A DNA stretch of 64,000 nucleotides, from assembly GCA_011009095.1 (NCBI GenBank), contig VTPC01089970.1, forward strand, positions 124,001-188,000, written 5' to 3'. The notes below the pieces were generated by a model. That model was not told the origin of the DNA, did not search any database, and saw only the letters and a program-made list of their open reading frames with translations. Below, in pieces: positions 36,670 to 48,878 of the stretch (positions are counted from its first letter, which is position 1; each line of letters opens with the position of its first letter). Origin of the DNA: Ignelater luminosus. Its lineage: Eukaryota; Arthropoda; Insecta; Coleoptera; Elateridae. The position numbers were made by a program, and so were the translations under genes.

Positions 36670-39390
36670 GTGGAGTTATTATTGGTGTACTATTCTAGTC
36701 TAGCATTTTAAAATGTGAGATTTCAGTTTCGTTTTATTTTGGTTACTATATTGAGATATTTTCGTATTGACATTACACTTACCAACTAAACTCTGTATTC
36801 TCGTTAAATCCACCTGCTTAATACTTATATTTATGTGTATGTAGAATCCGGGGAGGGAGAAATGCGACATTTAATCCCACGCGCCCGCCCAGCAAACATT
36901 TCAGCGCAGGGTCAGTTGCTCTAGTAAGAATTATTATTTTGTGCACATTAGCCTTAGACTTTTTGAGAAGCGCTTGAGTCCTTTTACTCAAATGAAAAAT
37001 AAAAAAATATTGAGCATTAAGTATTAAAGCAAATCAAAAACGACCCAGCTTGTTACACTTGAAATCACAACCAAACTCAATTATGATTCTCATAAATAAA
37101 TAACATAAAATATTGATTATCACTTATTACAGTGTATACTGTATCCGATTTTTTTGTTGTTTTTCTAGTTTATTTTCCCAACCGAACATCTTTTTGCTAT
37201 TTATTTATTTAAACGAAACTTGGGATATTTCAGACACAAATAGAAACATTTACATTTTATTTGGTTTGAGTAAATTGCAGCTAACTAAGTTAGGACGCGC
37301 TTAAAATATTTCCGAGGGTGTTTTGAATTTCAGAGCAGTTATTAGAGAAGAGGCAGCAACGGCAGCACCCACACGTATCTGCAACCGCCTCCAGTACTGC
37401 GTATAAAATTAATGGGTATGTAACGAGCAAAACTTTCTAACGGGAAAATGTTACTGGAACATTGCTTTGTTTATTTTCAGTGTTGGACTTGAAAAGAGTA
37501 TGGGATTGTTCAGGATGTGAAAAAACGACCATTATACAGGGCTATACATTTTACTTTAACAATTTCGTAAGATTTTAAAATTCAAGAGCGTTAGAAACCT
37601 TAAACAGTATAATTACCTAGCAATTGATGCATAACAGTTTTAAAGTTAAGAGAAATCTCTAATATATTAACAGATTAATTATTCAGCCCGCTGCTGAAAG
37701 TAATTTCACAAGATCCTCTTCTAGCGATCTGAAATCCACAACAAAAATAAATAAAGTCAAAATTAAAGTATAAAAAGCACACAACTAGTATTATTGCATT
37801 AAAGTGTAACAAGTTTTGATAACAGTTCCCTATACTGAAATTAAAAATAATTTCAAAACATTAATTTTGTTTATGTTTATACAACTGTAATTATATCTAG
37901 AAACATTTCCGCGTATAAACACTCCGTCATTGCATATTAGATATAAAGTGTTACAATAACTTTTTTATGACTTTTATCTGGTTTATCGTTATCTCGTACT
38001 GTCAGTAAATATTCTCAAATACCTTGAGGATATTTTTTGGTCTGATTAAATATAATTTGCGTCACTTTGTTTGCGTTTTATTGTAGTCGCATCGTTTATA
38101 ATGAAGAAAAATCCTTTAGGGATATTAATCATGAGCAAAACAAAATATAAAAATTAAGCTACATAGCGGAACGGCCTTGTGTGATTTTTAACAGTTCCTT
38201 TCATCACAACACAACCAAATCGTAACTATCATCACGCCATATTTAGTTTAAGTGATATTTATATCTGTTATGTGCATTCATTTTCTCAACATGTAATCTA
38301 ATTCAGCGATGCTTTGCTTTATTAATTAAATAATTATAAAATTCTGTTTCTCCGCCCCTGTTAAAATAGTACAACCCGAATTACGTTCTAATCTTCAAAA
38401 TAATGATGCAGAGATGAATAAAGACGAATGTGACTAACAACATTTAGTACCTCATTAATTTTTTTGGAGATTTTGCCAATACCATTACTGCATTAGAGGA
38501 TCTTACGACGAAATGCAATTTAATACTCTGCAAACATGCAAAGCACAAGTGTAACATTTAGGGTTGACCCTACAATTCGGAATTGTTGAACCAATTTTGT
38601 TCATATTCTACGGCAACTGTTTGAAGCTTCGACAATTTTTATGAAAGAACAATTGATTGATTGAATTGAATCATGCACTGCTCTCTGAAAGTACTTACTA
38701 AAAATTCGTGACAAGGTTGTGCAAGATGAAGTTATCAAAATACTTCAATGTTGCGGAGCGTCAATAGTTGCTCAATAGTGTCTTTGTCCCACAGTATAAT
38801 AACAATAAGTTACCTGCTGTAGCGATTTCTGTTATTACTTAACTGTCTATATCTGAAAGTTACTAAGTGGGCGTCAAACAAATAAATTCAACTGTTTGTA
38901 TTTCTGCATGCACATGCATCAATCAGCCAGATTCAACAATTTCCTTGATAGGAGCTGTGTTAAACGTTCTACTTTAAAAAATTCTTTGTGCAATTTGAAT
39001 GTCAGGTACATGCAGAAAAATGTCTCAAACATACAGAACTATTTTCAACTTCTGCAATTGTTTGAACCCGAGTCACTTCTTTAAAGAAAAGATTACACCT
39101 CTAAACGATATCAGTGTGGGTTCTTTTCTTACTGAAGAACACCCATACGCGTCATATTCACAACGGTGATATAATAACGTTTAGATTCCACGAAATTCAA
39201 TATTTTGATTCAAGATTTTAGAAATCCATCTGAATTCACTTTGAAATCAACACAGAACATGATGTAACGAAATAACAAATGTGTCTCGAGACAGACTGTT
39301 GTTGAAAAATGTGGAAGACTGTAGAATGAATGTTCATCGCAGGCCACAGTAAGTAGAAGATAATGTGGATAGTTAGAAGTGAAGTCCGAT
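36670..39390. other. No recognisable feature
   Basis: AT-rich sequence without supported frames or clear repeats. Confidence 0.4.
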
Positions 39391-39399
39391 AGTGTGCCA

Positions 39400-41496
39400 G
39401 TGAAAACGGTTAAACGAAGAGCAAAGCACAACCATGGGCCATCAAGATAACAATGTGAATGAAAAAGTTCTACTATAAGCTACCAAAGATTGCTAGGTAG
39501 AGGACAAAACTTGACCATGGACTATCGAAAGTGACCAGTTGCAAGGCGAAGCTCAATCCAAGATCTCTAGGCAGTGAGATGGAAGATAGTCTGACCATTG
39601 CCCCCTCATGGTGGCCGGTAATAAAGCAAACATCCTCGCAATCAGATTAGCTTTCGTTCAGATTAAAATAAGAGGAGTCCGAAGTGTGAAGGTTAACCGC
39701 AGACCACTGAAGGTAGCCTTGGCAAAACCAGAACCTGAACATTGGTTAGCGACGATGCCCAAGAAGGCGGAGCCACTCCCTAAGTCTACCAACATTCTGG
39801 GTTACCGAAAGCAGTCAAGCAGAAAACGAAACTAGATCGCGGATTAATACTAGCTCAGTCCGATCATGAGTTACTGATAATGTCCAAGAAGACGAAGCCA
39901 AGAATGTGGACTTATCGTGGGCCACTAAAGGTGGCCAGGGAGATAACAAAGCTAGATAGTAAGTCTTCATGGCAGTCATGGGTCACCAAAGATTGTCAGG
40001 TAACGGGGCAAACCTTGACCGTGCACCACCAATAGTGACCAATTGGGAAGGTGAAAATAGTAGGTGAAGAATGGTCGATCGTGAACATTACAAGTGATCA
40101 GTTAGCTGTACAGCAAACTCGCCCTTAACATCACCAAAAATAATCAGCTGGAGAGCGAGAACTTTCAAGATGGTAGGCACGGCACAGAAATCGATCGTAA
40201 GCCACTGAATGTAACTAGGTGGAAGACAAAGTCTGACGATTCTCCATCGACAATCAGATTCGCTTACGTTAAGATTAGAATAAGAACGCGAAGCGTCACT
40301 TTGCGGAATTAATGCTAACTGCAAATCACCGAAGATGAGTTGGTAGAAGACAAAGCGCGACAATGTCCAATCACTACATATGCGTATCAAAAGTGAGCAC
40401 ACTGAAAACGCAGGCTAATCGTGAAGAAAGAAAAATCTCAACCGTAAACCACCAAAAATCTCCAGATGGAAGGCAAAGCTAAAGGTCAGCGCATGAGTGA
40501 TTTTCCGCTCACGCTCACGTACCCTTTTTTATTTGCCCACCTACTCAGGAATTTTTCATTACAACTCACGATAAGATCGTGATTCCCGTGAGTCGCGAAA
40601 TTTCTGCGTACCAAGCATCACAAAATTACTCTGTGTGACATGATTTTTGTGGGTCTACATTTCCGCGGGTGAAATTATGTACGTAAGCCCGAATTCAAGA
40701 AATTGTTTAGTATTTTTTATTTCTTTGCTCCTTACAATTCGTATGTAAAATTGTAAGCAGAACTATATTCGTGAGACATGGTGGATAGTAAGTCCCATCC
40801 AACCATTTTCGTAACCCGATGTGCAACACGTGCTTCGCGGACCTATTTTTCTTGGCTCACGTTCGCGCCCATTCTCGTGATTATTATTTTTTTCCTTGCC
40901 CATTCGCATAAGTTACGTCGTGATCCATCGTGACCCATTATAATTCACGCGCCAACCTCTAATTGGGCCACTGAAAGTGGGTAAGTGAAAGGGAAAGCCT
41001 GACTCAGCTCGACCTTACGATCAAATTAGCTTACGTTAAGATAAAAACTAAAAAAAAAAGCGCGAAGAGTGACTTTGTAAAATAAATCTTGGCAGTTCAC
41101 CACCGAAAATGGCCTGGTGGAGGACAAAGCTTGAAAATGTACAATAAGAAAAACCCCCACCAAGTTCTACCAAAAGTATTCAGGCCCAAAACACAGACCG
41201 ATTGTGGACGATCAAAAGTGGCTAGCTAGAAAACAAAGCTCAATCATGGGCTATCAAGATTGTAAGGTGGAGGCTTGACCGATGACCACCAACTGTAGCT
41301 AGTTGCAGAGCTAACCCGCTATCTTAATCAGGTTAACTTTTATAAAGACCAGTTGGAAAACAAACCTGATAGTGGAACATCGAAGATGAGCAAGTGAAAG
41401 ACCACTAATCCTACCACCGATAATAGATAAGTAGAAAGCAAAGCTCGACTATAAGGCAGATTACCAGGTGAAGGGCAAAGCTTGACCATGATGACG
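39400..41496 (+). repeat. Degenerate minisatellite array C with higher-order blocks
   Basis: Basic unit about 55-75 bp, with words like GGCAAAGCTTGACCATGG followed by CCACCAAAAGTGACCAG (near 39490, 39995, 41270, 41455). A longer block starting ATCAGATTAGCTTACGTTAAG and running into GCGAAGCGTGACTTTG recurs at about 39640, 40250 and 41027, pointing to higher-order duplication. The array is interrupted by a different sequence at about 40480-40965 and stops abruptly at a transposase fragment at 41496. Confidence 0.7.
40480..40965. repeat. CTCACG/CGTGA-rich block inside array C
   Basis: About 480 bp with words CGCTCACGCTCACG, CTCACGATAAGATCGTG, CCGTGAGTCGCG, CTCACGTTCGCG, CTCGTGA and CGTGATCCATCGTGACCC, in both orientations. 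The minisatellite words stop on entry and resume on exit, so it is probably an insertion. No termini or frame identified. Confidence 0.45.
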
Positions 41497-42127
41497 AAAA
41501 CTCGCCACCCTTTATTATACATCTTTCCTTTCAAAAGTGACCAATAGTCTTCGATCGGACGAGCTTCAGGACAGTTGACAGAATTGTCCTCCTTTTGGAT
41601 AAACTTGATGTTTGCATTCCTCAAACTATCGGTCACAATCTTGACGTAATGCAAGCTAGCAAGATCAGGCCAAAACGCATATTCGTTTTTTTTATAATTT
41701 TTACGAATATAAGGAATCAGTCTATGCCGAATACAATCATTTAAATAGGTTGAAGAGTTGATTGCAAAACCACATTTGCGAATCAAGGAAGAACTCATTC
41801 CTTTTGGGCTGATGGTTATCCAAACGAGAACTTTTCCTTCACATTTTGCTTTTGTTTTTCAAATCTTACGTTAACATGGGTGAAAGAAACATTACTGGAG
41901 TAAATTCCATCGTTCCCGTTAATAGTGGAGTGTGATAAAGTAAAATACGACTCGTCATCCAAAATAAAATCATGACGGTGAAATTTGCGCAATTTGTTTA
42001 TCTGACCGTTTTGGTATAGTTTGTTTTTTACGGTACCTTAAATTCGTCTTTTTCTTAAGTGTTTTACATAAATAATCAGGACTTACATCATATTTTCTTG
42101 CGGCTGTACGTAGTGAAATATTGTGCA

Positions 42128-42768
42128 TTCCACGAAAGAAGACGTTTGTGACGTCGTCAGTATTCGTATGGTATAAGATGAAAATCACTAGTCAAACCAG
42201 TGTTTGCATTATAATAAGATATGGCAGACTTTCGGTATATTATGACTGGAAAATTCTAATTTTTAAATAAGTAAATAAAGCTTTAGCACAACGCACTGAA
42301 AAAGTTAAGAGAAATAATTACACTTTTAAAATATTATTGCAACTTACAAAAGTCACATTTGACAATTTGACAGCATTGAATTTGGTTATGGACGTGCCTC
42401 TGCTGCCGGCGCCGACATCTATTATAGAAGCCGGAGCTAGCACTTAATAATAATAAGAATACCGGCACCAATATTCAAAGTGGTGTCGGCAATTATTAGC
42501 AAAATACATGGTACCGGTGCCGGTTTCTGTAAATATGGAGTACAGAAACCACCACCAGTTTCAATGTATGTGTTTTGCGGGAACCAGTGCCGGTAGCGGA
42601 GACACAGCCTTTGTTTATTCGTCTCGACTACGCAACTCAACTTAGTGTTTAATTTCATATGACATGGCGCGATAGCTTTGTCTTTGTCCAGTTAGATAAG
42701 AATTGTTTGAAACAAAAACTCCAGGGCTTATGTATTGCTAATTCACACAAACGTCTTCTTTCGTGGAA
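42128..42768. mobile_element. Insertion with 23-bp perfect inverted ends inside the transposase
   Basis: TTCCACGAAAGAAGACGTTT at 42128 is repeated inverted, 23 bp in all, ending at 42768. The 595 bp between show no transposase; a GC-richer core (42400-42600) has repeated CCGGTGCCGG-type words. It separates NNDSI from SLRTAARKY of the DD37E transposase, so it was inserted after that gene arrived. A possible TATT target duplication lies outside the arms, but the outermost bases do not pair cleanly. Superfamily unknown. Confidence 0.6.
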
Positions 42769-42781
42769 CAGACAATAGAGT

Positions 42782-42971
42782 CAGTGGCGTAAATATAATT
42801 TTAGCCCCCCCCCCCCCCCCCCCCCCCCNNNNNNNNNNNNNNNNNNNNNNNNNNNNNNNNNNNNNNNNNNNNNNNNNNNNNNNNNNNNNNNNNNNNNNNN
42901 NNNNNNNNNNNNNNNNNNNNNNNNNNNNCCCCCCGCACTGCGGGCTTTTGCGTCCACTCTTTACGCCACTG
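42782..42971. mobile_element. hAT-type MITE with 8-bp target duplication
   Basis: The ends are CAGTGGCGTAAA and TTTACGCCACTG. Both sides carry AATAGAGT (42774-42781 and 42972-42979), the 8-bp duplication expected of hAT elements. The interior includes poly-C and an assembly gap, so true length is unknown. It sits within transposase codons for NNDSI. Confidence 0.85.
42829..42928. other. Assembly gap (100 Ns)
   Basis: Exactly 100 N, bordered by long C runs on both sides, which probably stopped the assembly. The size is likely a placeholder. Confidence 0.95.
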
Positions 42972-43259
42972 AATAGAGTCATTGTTTTCAAAGAGATTTT
43001 CAATTTGCCTAAGTTTCTGTGGAGTAATTTTCACAGCTTTGCGACCAGAACCATTCCTTCTATCAACAGTCAATCCCTTCTCAAAACGTTGGATAATATT
43101 GTAGATTGTCGATTTAGATACATTTTCGTGCGAAAAGTGTTTATAAGTGTATAATTTGCCAAGAGCTCTATTTTCTTCATAAAACTTATACACACGATTT
43201 CGGAACTCTAATTCGTTCGAACTCAACGGGTGACAGTTCAAAACAACAAATACCACAAA

Positions 43260-45738
43260 TACCTACTTTATCTACCAAAACCAACTAGATCTTACAAAAT
43301 GGCTAAATAATGTTACATGATTTTCATTTTGGTCCAAATTTTTAGGAAACACCCGTTATATGTTCAGGTTTTTGAGATTCTTGTATTTATATTACTTTCA
43401 ATATTAAAAAAGGTCAACAACTGAAAGGAAGATTGTTAACTATATACCTGTGGGCAGGTTTTAAGAATTGAATAATCTTAATGGAAATAAAGTTCATATC
43501 ACGCATACTTATTATTCGTTTGCAAAAATCATGTTGAAATCTGTTTCGCAACTATATTGGAGGTGTAGACTTGGTGTGGTATGCAAAAATTCAAAATCAA
43601 CCCTTAACAACAGCACGGTGCACCGGTATTTAATTTTACACTAGGGATTCTGTGGAACATTATTTTTTATAAATTATAGTTCTTAATGAAATCTGTCCTT
43701 ATATGTACATTTTACAAGGTGATGGCAATACTGCTCTGATACATCGACAATTGAAGTTTCAGATTTGGAGACGTCGTCCCTACTACTTTGGGTAAAATAT
43801 ACAAAACCACTCACTTCCATTATACAATATCAGGGTTGAGATAACTATAGAATTTCTTTTCGAATTTTTTAAGAGATGAAGCAGCCGGTAAAATGTTTAA
43901 TTCCTCTTTTTATACGCATGCAAATCCGCCCACTAGTGCTGAATAATCTATTTACATCAAGCAAAGCTTGAAAATCTTTTAAGACTTTGAATTTCTTGAT
44001 AGTTCCATTAACAAATTGCCTTTTTTTATTCAAATCCTATAAAAGAAAATTCGCCACTACCAACCATTATGGAATTTTATAATTACTTTAATTTCCCATT
44101 TTTACATTTTTTTCTCGCTGCATTTAAGTGTGAAAAACGTTCACGTTATCATTTTCTCTCGTGAATGTAAATTAGCTGTGGAAAAAGAACACTCCTGGAA
44201 TACACATGCAAAATTTTAATAATTAAACGTAAAGTTTCAACATCAATCATCGTATGAATAATAAATAGAAGAGAGAAAGAAAATAACAAATGAATAGACT
44301 GGAAATAATTGCTGTTATTATGATTGTACACACTCAATAGTTAGTCCGATTACGTTTTATTTTTGTCTGAAAAAATCGATTGTGTGTCACTCCCTATTAA
44401 AAGTAGACCATAGTTATATTATGCCAACACCCTCTTGTTTAGTATAGGATATCGTGCAGGCCATTTATTTTATACGATTTCCTCCCTAACTTTGTTATAC
44501 ACACAGAAATATAATCATTTCAAAGTTACCCGGACAAATATGAGTTGCAACTATTTCCTACAATAGTTAAGCGGAAACTTTTTGTTCGGAATATCTCTTG
44601 GTATATATCAATTTTGACCTAAATATTTATATATAGTAAAGTTTTGCAAGTTTAACTTTTATAGCCGTAATTAAGCTAAAGAAAATAAGAAATTCCTTTA
44701 CTGAAGTAAAAGATTTGATATTTCTAGCTGCCGAGAAAATACCATAAGGTTTGAACCTATCCGACACGACTGAAATCAAAAACCCATTTTCTGTAAAACT
44801 CAAAAACCTAAAAAACTTCGTTTGGTGCGAAAAAGAACACAATAATAACGTCGAAAAGGCTCAATCGATCCGAAATGTTCAATCTTTTGATGGCCGAAAG
44901 ATGTTAGGTACGTGTGATCATGCTTCGCTTTTCTATTGCACTTGGAAGTTGCTTTTTTTCGAAAAGTTGCTGTTTGTATCCATGTTTCTCATTTCCGCCC
45001 CTCAAATGCCACTACTTATGATCGTGTTTTGAACTTCCTTTTGTAATTCACCTAACTATGGTGACTGCGCTTCGGGCTTTCGTTTCTTAATTGGTACCGT
45101 CTGTCTGTGCTATCATGCTCTAAGTTTTCTCTTTATATAATTGCATCAAAATGTATCTGAAAAAAAAATACGAACAAAATTGTGTTTCTCACACAACTTT
45201 ATTGTACCATAAAGTTGTCTGGGAAATACAGTCATGGTCTTACTTTTCTTCATCAATCCACGAATTAACAAAATCTATCTCTTTTTAGTTATAAAATGGA
45301 CAATTCGTTCAATTAAACGGACTTTTCTATAAGTATATTACATAAAAAAATTGTAAAGCCTCTAAACATCTTTTGATAACTGAGAAGCTCTCGTGCAAAA
45401 CCTGATAAACCAAGAGCAACATTTATATCGAAATGGATTTATCCGGTTTTGCACGAACACTCCTTAACTGTGCTTTTATTTTGGAAAATGTAATCAGAAT
45501 TTACAGGGTTTTTCCCTAGCATGTGTGTAGAAATATGAAATAAATCCATTTTGTACTATCCTAGATATCTGTGGTTTCAAAGACACCTAAAACACTACCT
45601 ATTCTAAACTGTCTTTGATCTTTTAACGTGTATGTATCCACTAGAAAACGAATTTATCTCATAATTCTTAAATACACATTGAAAAAACCTTCAAAATTTA
45701 CATAGCAAGTATATTATAATAATATATAATGAATTTAT
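43260..45738. other. No gene; small inverted repeat at 45391-45456
   Basis: AT-rich DNA without supported frames. At 45391-45409 and 45438-45456, 19-bp arms (TCGTGCAAAACCTGATAAA) pair with one mismatch across a 28-bp loop. Confidence 0.45.
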
Positions 45739-45907
45739 AAATATTTTAAAAACCGAAACTTAAAATAAATTCTAGAACAAACACACACCACAACCATTTC
45801 GAACACATGTTGGTTGTGATTCTAAAAAGCAGGTCGCTGTTTAAACAAAAACAATCGACGATTTTCTTTTGTTTTAGCGTTTTAAGGAAAGAAGATAAAT
45901 AAATAAA
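45739..45907 (+). repeat. 169-bp direct repeat, copy 1
   Basis: Identical by eye over 169 bp to 46495-46663, an offset of 756 bp. Inside it ACAACCA and TGGTTGT form a short stem. No frame or promoter recognised. Confidence 0.85.
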
Positions 45908-46494
45908 TTTATAATAATTATAAATTCATTATTTTAGCTTATAAACGAGTTAAAAATGTATTTAAGTAAAAGAATAAACCAAAGACGCTCATACAAAGGC
46001 ATACAAATCCGGTCCTGATTCAACATGTTTCTTCCATTTACGGATGAGTGAAATATAAACAGAGTGAAAATAAATGTTTCCTCTTTCTTATCCTATAAAC
46101 AATGACAGAATTGTTTATGCACAATAATCGATCAATAGGAATGTCAAAATAAAAAAAAGAGACTTGACCAAATTGAGAGTGCAACCGGATGCAAATAACA
46201 TTTCACATACTGAATTGTAATACATGTAACTAATATAAACGAATGATAAGTAATAGTGAAATGAATAATAAACAAAACGTAGGATACGGAAATAGTTAAA
46301 AGTTGAATAACCCTCCCATGTGATCATTAAAATTAACATCTGGCTGCACCTACGTTTTGCATTATAATGCGTGATCGCTTACAACTATAGCACGTGCTTC
46401 TTTAAAAATCGATTAGGCTCACTCACTTGCAACAAACGATAATAATGAGATAGATGAGTTGTATTGGTTAATTGCATGTAAAATCTTTTGAAGA

Positions 46495-46663
46495 AAATAT
46501 TTTAAAAACCGAAACTTAAAATAAATTCTAGAACAAACACACACCACAACCATTTCGAACACATGTTGGTTGTGATTCTAAAAAGCAGGTCGCTGTTTAA
46601 ACAAAAACAATCGACGATTTTCTTTTGTTTTAGCGTTTTAAGGAAAGAAGATAAATAAATAAA
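46495..46663 (+). repeat. 169-bp direct repeat, copy 2
   Basis: See 45739-45907. The 587 bp between the copies are unrelated to them. Perfect identity in a decayed neighbourhood implies a very recent duplication or an assembly artefact. Confidence 0.85.
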
Positions 46664-48870
46664 ACAAATACCAGAGCGCTTCTCTAATTTAATCAATTAC
46701 ATATATTCTGTATATTTCTATTATCAACGTTACCATTATAATCTTGTTGATCTAATAAAATACAATAAGGGGTGGAGAAAACTGAAATACAAAAAAAAGG
46801 CTAAAAAGGCTACTACTGCAGTAGTTTTCAATCCATAAATTCCACCCTAAACCTCGTTATACATAAATGAACCAAGTTTGGAGTGAATGAAAAATTTAAA
46901 TCAAGACAACCCTTAATATGTAAATAAATTAACCTGTATCCACTTCCTACTACCTTTTATATTTGTTTAAGAATTTATCAATAATCTTGATTTATTATCT
47001 TAAAAACTCACCTAAATTGTAACGACAAAAGTAACGTTCACTAAAATTGATTAGTCAAACTCTGTTATTGGGGGTTTGTTTATTTTAATTAAAAACGAGC
47101 ACGTCCTTTTTTCCTTCAAAAAATCAACAAGCTTGCAGTTAGTAGTATTAAAACATTAACACACTCAAAGAACATAACCACTCTCTCTCCGATAACCGCT
47201 ACATGCCTCCTACTGGCGTCAAATAACGAACTGTTTTATGTTTGTGTACGTTGGGAGTTTGCAGCACTAAAGCTTCGTACTGCCTTGCTTGGGTGGGAAG
47301 CACCAAACCCCACGTAACCCCTAAAATCAACTGTTATATCCCACAGATGCGCAAGCTCCAGATAAAAAGCTCTCGTGGCATTTTCCCACACGTCCTATCG
47401 CTAGCTATTCCCTTTTACTGGAGGAAAAAATCAGGATATAGAAAAGCTTTTTATAATAACGAAAAGAAAAAGCGCGGGAATATCTGTGGAGCTTTCACAT
47501 CTGTTATATTCTCGTGCATTCTTTGCGTTAATAGACGTTTTAAATAGATCAATTTGTTGTTGTCGTTTGTGCATACTGTATTCTTATTTAAGTGTTTTCC
47601 GCATTTAGAAATAAGGGTGCAAGTGCCAAGAGGACGAATTTTATATTCCAGGAATAGGAGATGTATTTTAAGCTGGCACGAATTGTTTATGCATGTACTA
47701 TTTCAGTTTGGAAATTTAAACATTGTTGCAATTAATTACTATAGCAGTGTAACATTCTAGAATAAATCAATAACTGTCTGTTTTAAACTTTCTCATATTT
47801 ATTATTTTAGAGCTTCCTTTTTCATCTTAATTTAATCTTTTTCTCTAAATGAATTTCCTCCTTGGGGAAATGGAGTTTTGTATTTTATTTATTTATCCCT
47901 TAAGATTAATTTTTTTTGTTAAGACATTCAAGAATACTAATTTAATAATAATAAAGAAAATAAACCAAATAAAATAGAAATTTCCTTGACTTTATTTTTG
48001 ACTGTATGTGCAAGTTTTAAATTTCCTTTTTTGGGAAACTTTCATAAATGCAGAGTTAATTCTATAAAGACCGAACTAACCTATATCATATTGATATGTA
48101 GAAATTGTAATTTTTCATAAGATAAAAATAAAATCCAGTCACCTAAAATAACACAGATATACACTATGTCATCATGTTTGACTAAACATAACAAGTATTG
48201 CATTAGTCATATAGTAATTTTCAAGTCGAAACCATGATTGAAACTGGAAAAGCTTATGAATTTTCAGTTTTTGGATTCTTAAATTTGAGAATTTCAAAAC
48301 AACAAAGAATTTCTCAAATAAGAAGTTGTGACCTATTTTATATTGATGTTCAGCAATAGATGACTAGAATAAGAAACTTGACTTGAAGGACATAACACTG
48401 ATGTTACAAGACTTTAACGACTTTACTTATCTAATTCTGGGTGAATAACAGGATAACGATAAAATTCTATTTTTAATTATAAATAAAGATTGCTCTTAAA
48501 CAGTTGACAAAAATGAAGATGTTTATTTCCGAGGTCTCTTTGGATATATCTTGAATGGAAAAGCAATAATAGGAATAGTTAGGTACTAAAAAATGGAATC
48601 TATGCTTTCCCTTGAATTTAAAACACAGATAGTAAGAACAAACAAGATTTCCAGTAGTGGACATATCATTTATTTATTCAATCATTATATCGCAGAAAGT
48701 AGGGTTACCAGATTTGTTCTTATCAAAAAATAGACAACTTAATTAAGAATGAAGAAAGGAAAAATATCAAAATAAACACCCTCTTTCAGGCTTTTTAAAT
48801 CTAGTGGGGATCCCCTTCAGAAGCGGATTTAGGTTTGATTGCGCCCTTTTTGTTTTTTAAATGTGTATAT
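46664..48870. other. No supported gene
   Basis: Includes an open plus-strand frame of 101 codons at 47242-47547 in slightly GC-richer DNA, with no recognised domain and no splice context that convinces me. The rest is AT-rich. Confidence 0.3.
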
Positions 48871-48878
48871 AAAATATA

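Larger units (their letters stand above)
41496..43256 (-). pseudogene. Tc1-like transposase (DD37E), interrupted and truncated
   Basis: Reading the minus strand: an N-terminal helix-turn-helix region at 42980-43256 (KFYEENRALGKLYTYKHF, NVSKSTIYNIIQRFEKGL) stops at ..NNDSI; the second half of the DNA-binding region resumes at about 42111 (SLRTAARKYDVSPDYLCKTL) after about 870 bp of inserted DNA. Catalytic Asp 1 lies in ILDDESYF (about 41950-41958), Asp 2 in WPDLASLHYVK (41664-41666) and Glu in RPIEDYW (41550-41552), with 37 residues between the last two, so DD37E. Frameshifts separate the catalytic blocks. The C terminus runs straight into minisatellite sequence at about 41496, so that end of the transposon is lost. 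Confidence 0.85.

Noticed and set aside
37520..37560. TATACAGGG word as another MITE end
   Set aside because: Only about 10 bp match and no second terminus or flanking repeat was found.
42735..43154. 139-codon frame across the N run
   Set aside because: It reads through poly-C and Ns and is antisense to the transposase.
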